Source: Ectothiorhodospiraceae bacterium WFHF3C12 (GTDB lineage: Bacteria; Pseudomonadota; Gammaproteobacteria; Nitrococcales; Nitrococcaceae). From it: a stretch of 64,000 nucleotides of DNA. Under the pieces are notes generated by a model. It did no database searches and was not told the origin of the DNA. It saw nothing but the letters and a program-made list of their open reading frames with translations. How positions within the stretch are numbered: position 1 is the stretch's first letter; each line of letters starts with the position of its first letter. Location: contig JACDUA010000009.1 in the NCBI GenBank assembly GCA_013519935.1, positions 17,362 through 81,361 on the forward strand, written 5' to 3'. This document shows, piece after piece, positions 63,412 to 64,000 of the stretch. A program made the position numbers and the translations under genes.

Positions 63412-63999
63412 ATGCAGCTGCTGAGTGAGCTTCACCGCGAGCACGCGGAAATCCGCCGGATACTCGATTGCATCGACGAGGCGCTCGCCGTCATCGAAGC
63501 GGCCGATCGGGAGCTCGATTTCTCCGAGCTGGCCGAGGCCATGTATTTCATGACCGAGTTCCGGGACATCGTCCATCACAGCAAGGAGGCGCTCCTGCTC
63601 AGGCAGCTGGCCCGCCGGCGCCGCGATCTGCGGGGGCTGGCCCGGGACGTCAGTGCCGGACACGCGGCACTGAAGGCGGACGGCGTGGCCTTCCTCGAGT
63701 TGCTGGAAGACGCCGCGGAGGATGCGATAGTGGCGCGTGACGATCTGCTGGATCGCGGTCGACGCTACAGCCAGTCCCAGCGGGCGCATCTCCAGCGCCT
63801 GGAGGAGTCGGTGCTGCCGCGCGCAGAGCAGCACCTGACGTCCCAGGACTGGCGAGCGATCAAGCGTCGACTTGACTGCAGTCGCGACGAGACCATCGAG
63901 GAGATCACCCGCGAGCACTTCGACAGGCTGCACGAGCGGCTGGCGGAGGGCGGGGCGGTTGCCCCGATCGCGGCGGCCAGCGGCAATGCCGGCGGCTAG
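63412..63999 (+). CDS. hemerythrin-like protein
   Basis: This 195-residue four-helix-bundle protein carries the iron-ligand pattern: HREH at the N-terminus, HHSKE (about 54-58), a mid-helix His (SAGHAAL) and HLQRLEE (about 127-133). A di-iron centre binding oxygen or sensing redox is likely. The ATG at 63412 follows GGAGG; an in-frame GTG at 63403 is less likely. The stop is one base before the window end. The 173-bp gap before it shows no other gene. Confidence 0.87.
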   Translation: MQLLSELHREHAEIRRILDCIDEALAVIEAADRELDFSELAEAMYFMTEFRDIVHHSKEALLLRQLARRRRDLRGLARDVSAGHAALKADGVAFLELLEDAAEDAIVARDDLLDRGRRYSQSQRAHLQRLEESVLPRAEQHLTSQDWRAIKRRLDCSRDETIEEITREHFDRLHERLAEGGAVAPIAAASGNAGG

Positions 64000-64000
64000 C

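Overview
The window is a high-GC, gene-dense chromosomal segment with about 54 protein genes, almost no non-coding DNA beyond promoters and small hairpins, and no rRNA, tRNA, CRISPR array or prophage that I can see. The gene content points to a gammaproteobacterium: EpmC (elongation factor P hydroxylase), Uup, DinB, a BetI-controlled betIBA operon and YuxH-type EAL-HDOD signalling. The choline-to-betaine genes and several very acidic proteins suggest a halotolerant or halophilic, possibly Chromatiales/Ectothiorhodospiraceae-like organism; that placement is inference.

Layout. 1-7.2 kb: a partial lipoprotein, an Hsp31-like DJ-1/PfpI protein, and a MarR regulator with an EAL-HDOD protein divergent from an RND efflux pair. 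7.3-15.9 kb, nearly all on the minus strand: a GGDEF/EAL protein, a HAD-IIA hydrolase, a two-methyltransferase operon (MddA-like plus class I), an alpha/beta hydrolase fused to a LuxR domain, and Uup. 16.2-21.1 kb: betI-betB-betA divergent from choX around a perfect operator palindrome. 21.3-28.7 kb: an acyl-CoA synthetase, an orphan LivK-like binding protein, a 158-bp palindromic mobile-element remnant, ChaC, a Crp/Fnr regulator, a Spy/CpxP-like protein, an M48 protease and PPK2. 28.9-33.9 kb: a minus-strand run of porin, PhnD-like binding protein and a membrane GGDEF/EAL sensor. 34.0-38.4 kb: MoxR ATPase plus CoxE-type VWA protein, divergent from a TerB/J-domain protein coupled to a membrane J-like/SH3b protein. 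38.6-42.5 kb: cupin, two crotonases and a dihydrolipoyl dehydrogenase-like flavoprotein. 42.6-51.7 kb: DinB divergent from a four-gene run led by a Clp1/Grc3-like kinase fused to an RNase Z domain, then TspO, a BaiN-type flavoprotein, a CREST membrane protein and a zinc-ribbon protein. 51.7-62.2 kb: a complete glycerol regulon, glpK divergent from glpR-glpD-glpSTPQUV. The end holds a renalase-like flavoprotein and a hemerythrin-like protein.

How the parts work together. Glycerol is probably imported by the GlpSTPQUV ABC system, phosphorylated by GlpK and oxidised by GlpD under GlpR control; a near-consensus GlpR operator lies between glpK and glpR. Choline is oxidised to glycine betaine by BetA/BetB under BetI, with ChoX as binding protein. 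The most unusual items are the Clp1-like kinase/RNase Z fusion, the PhnD-like protein/GGDEF-EAL sensor pair, the asymmetric ATP sites predicted for GlpS/GlpT, the TerB-J/J-like-SH3b pair, and the palindromic element at 24.7 kb.
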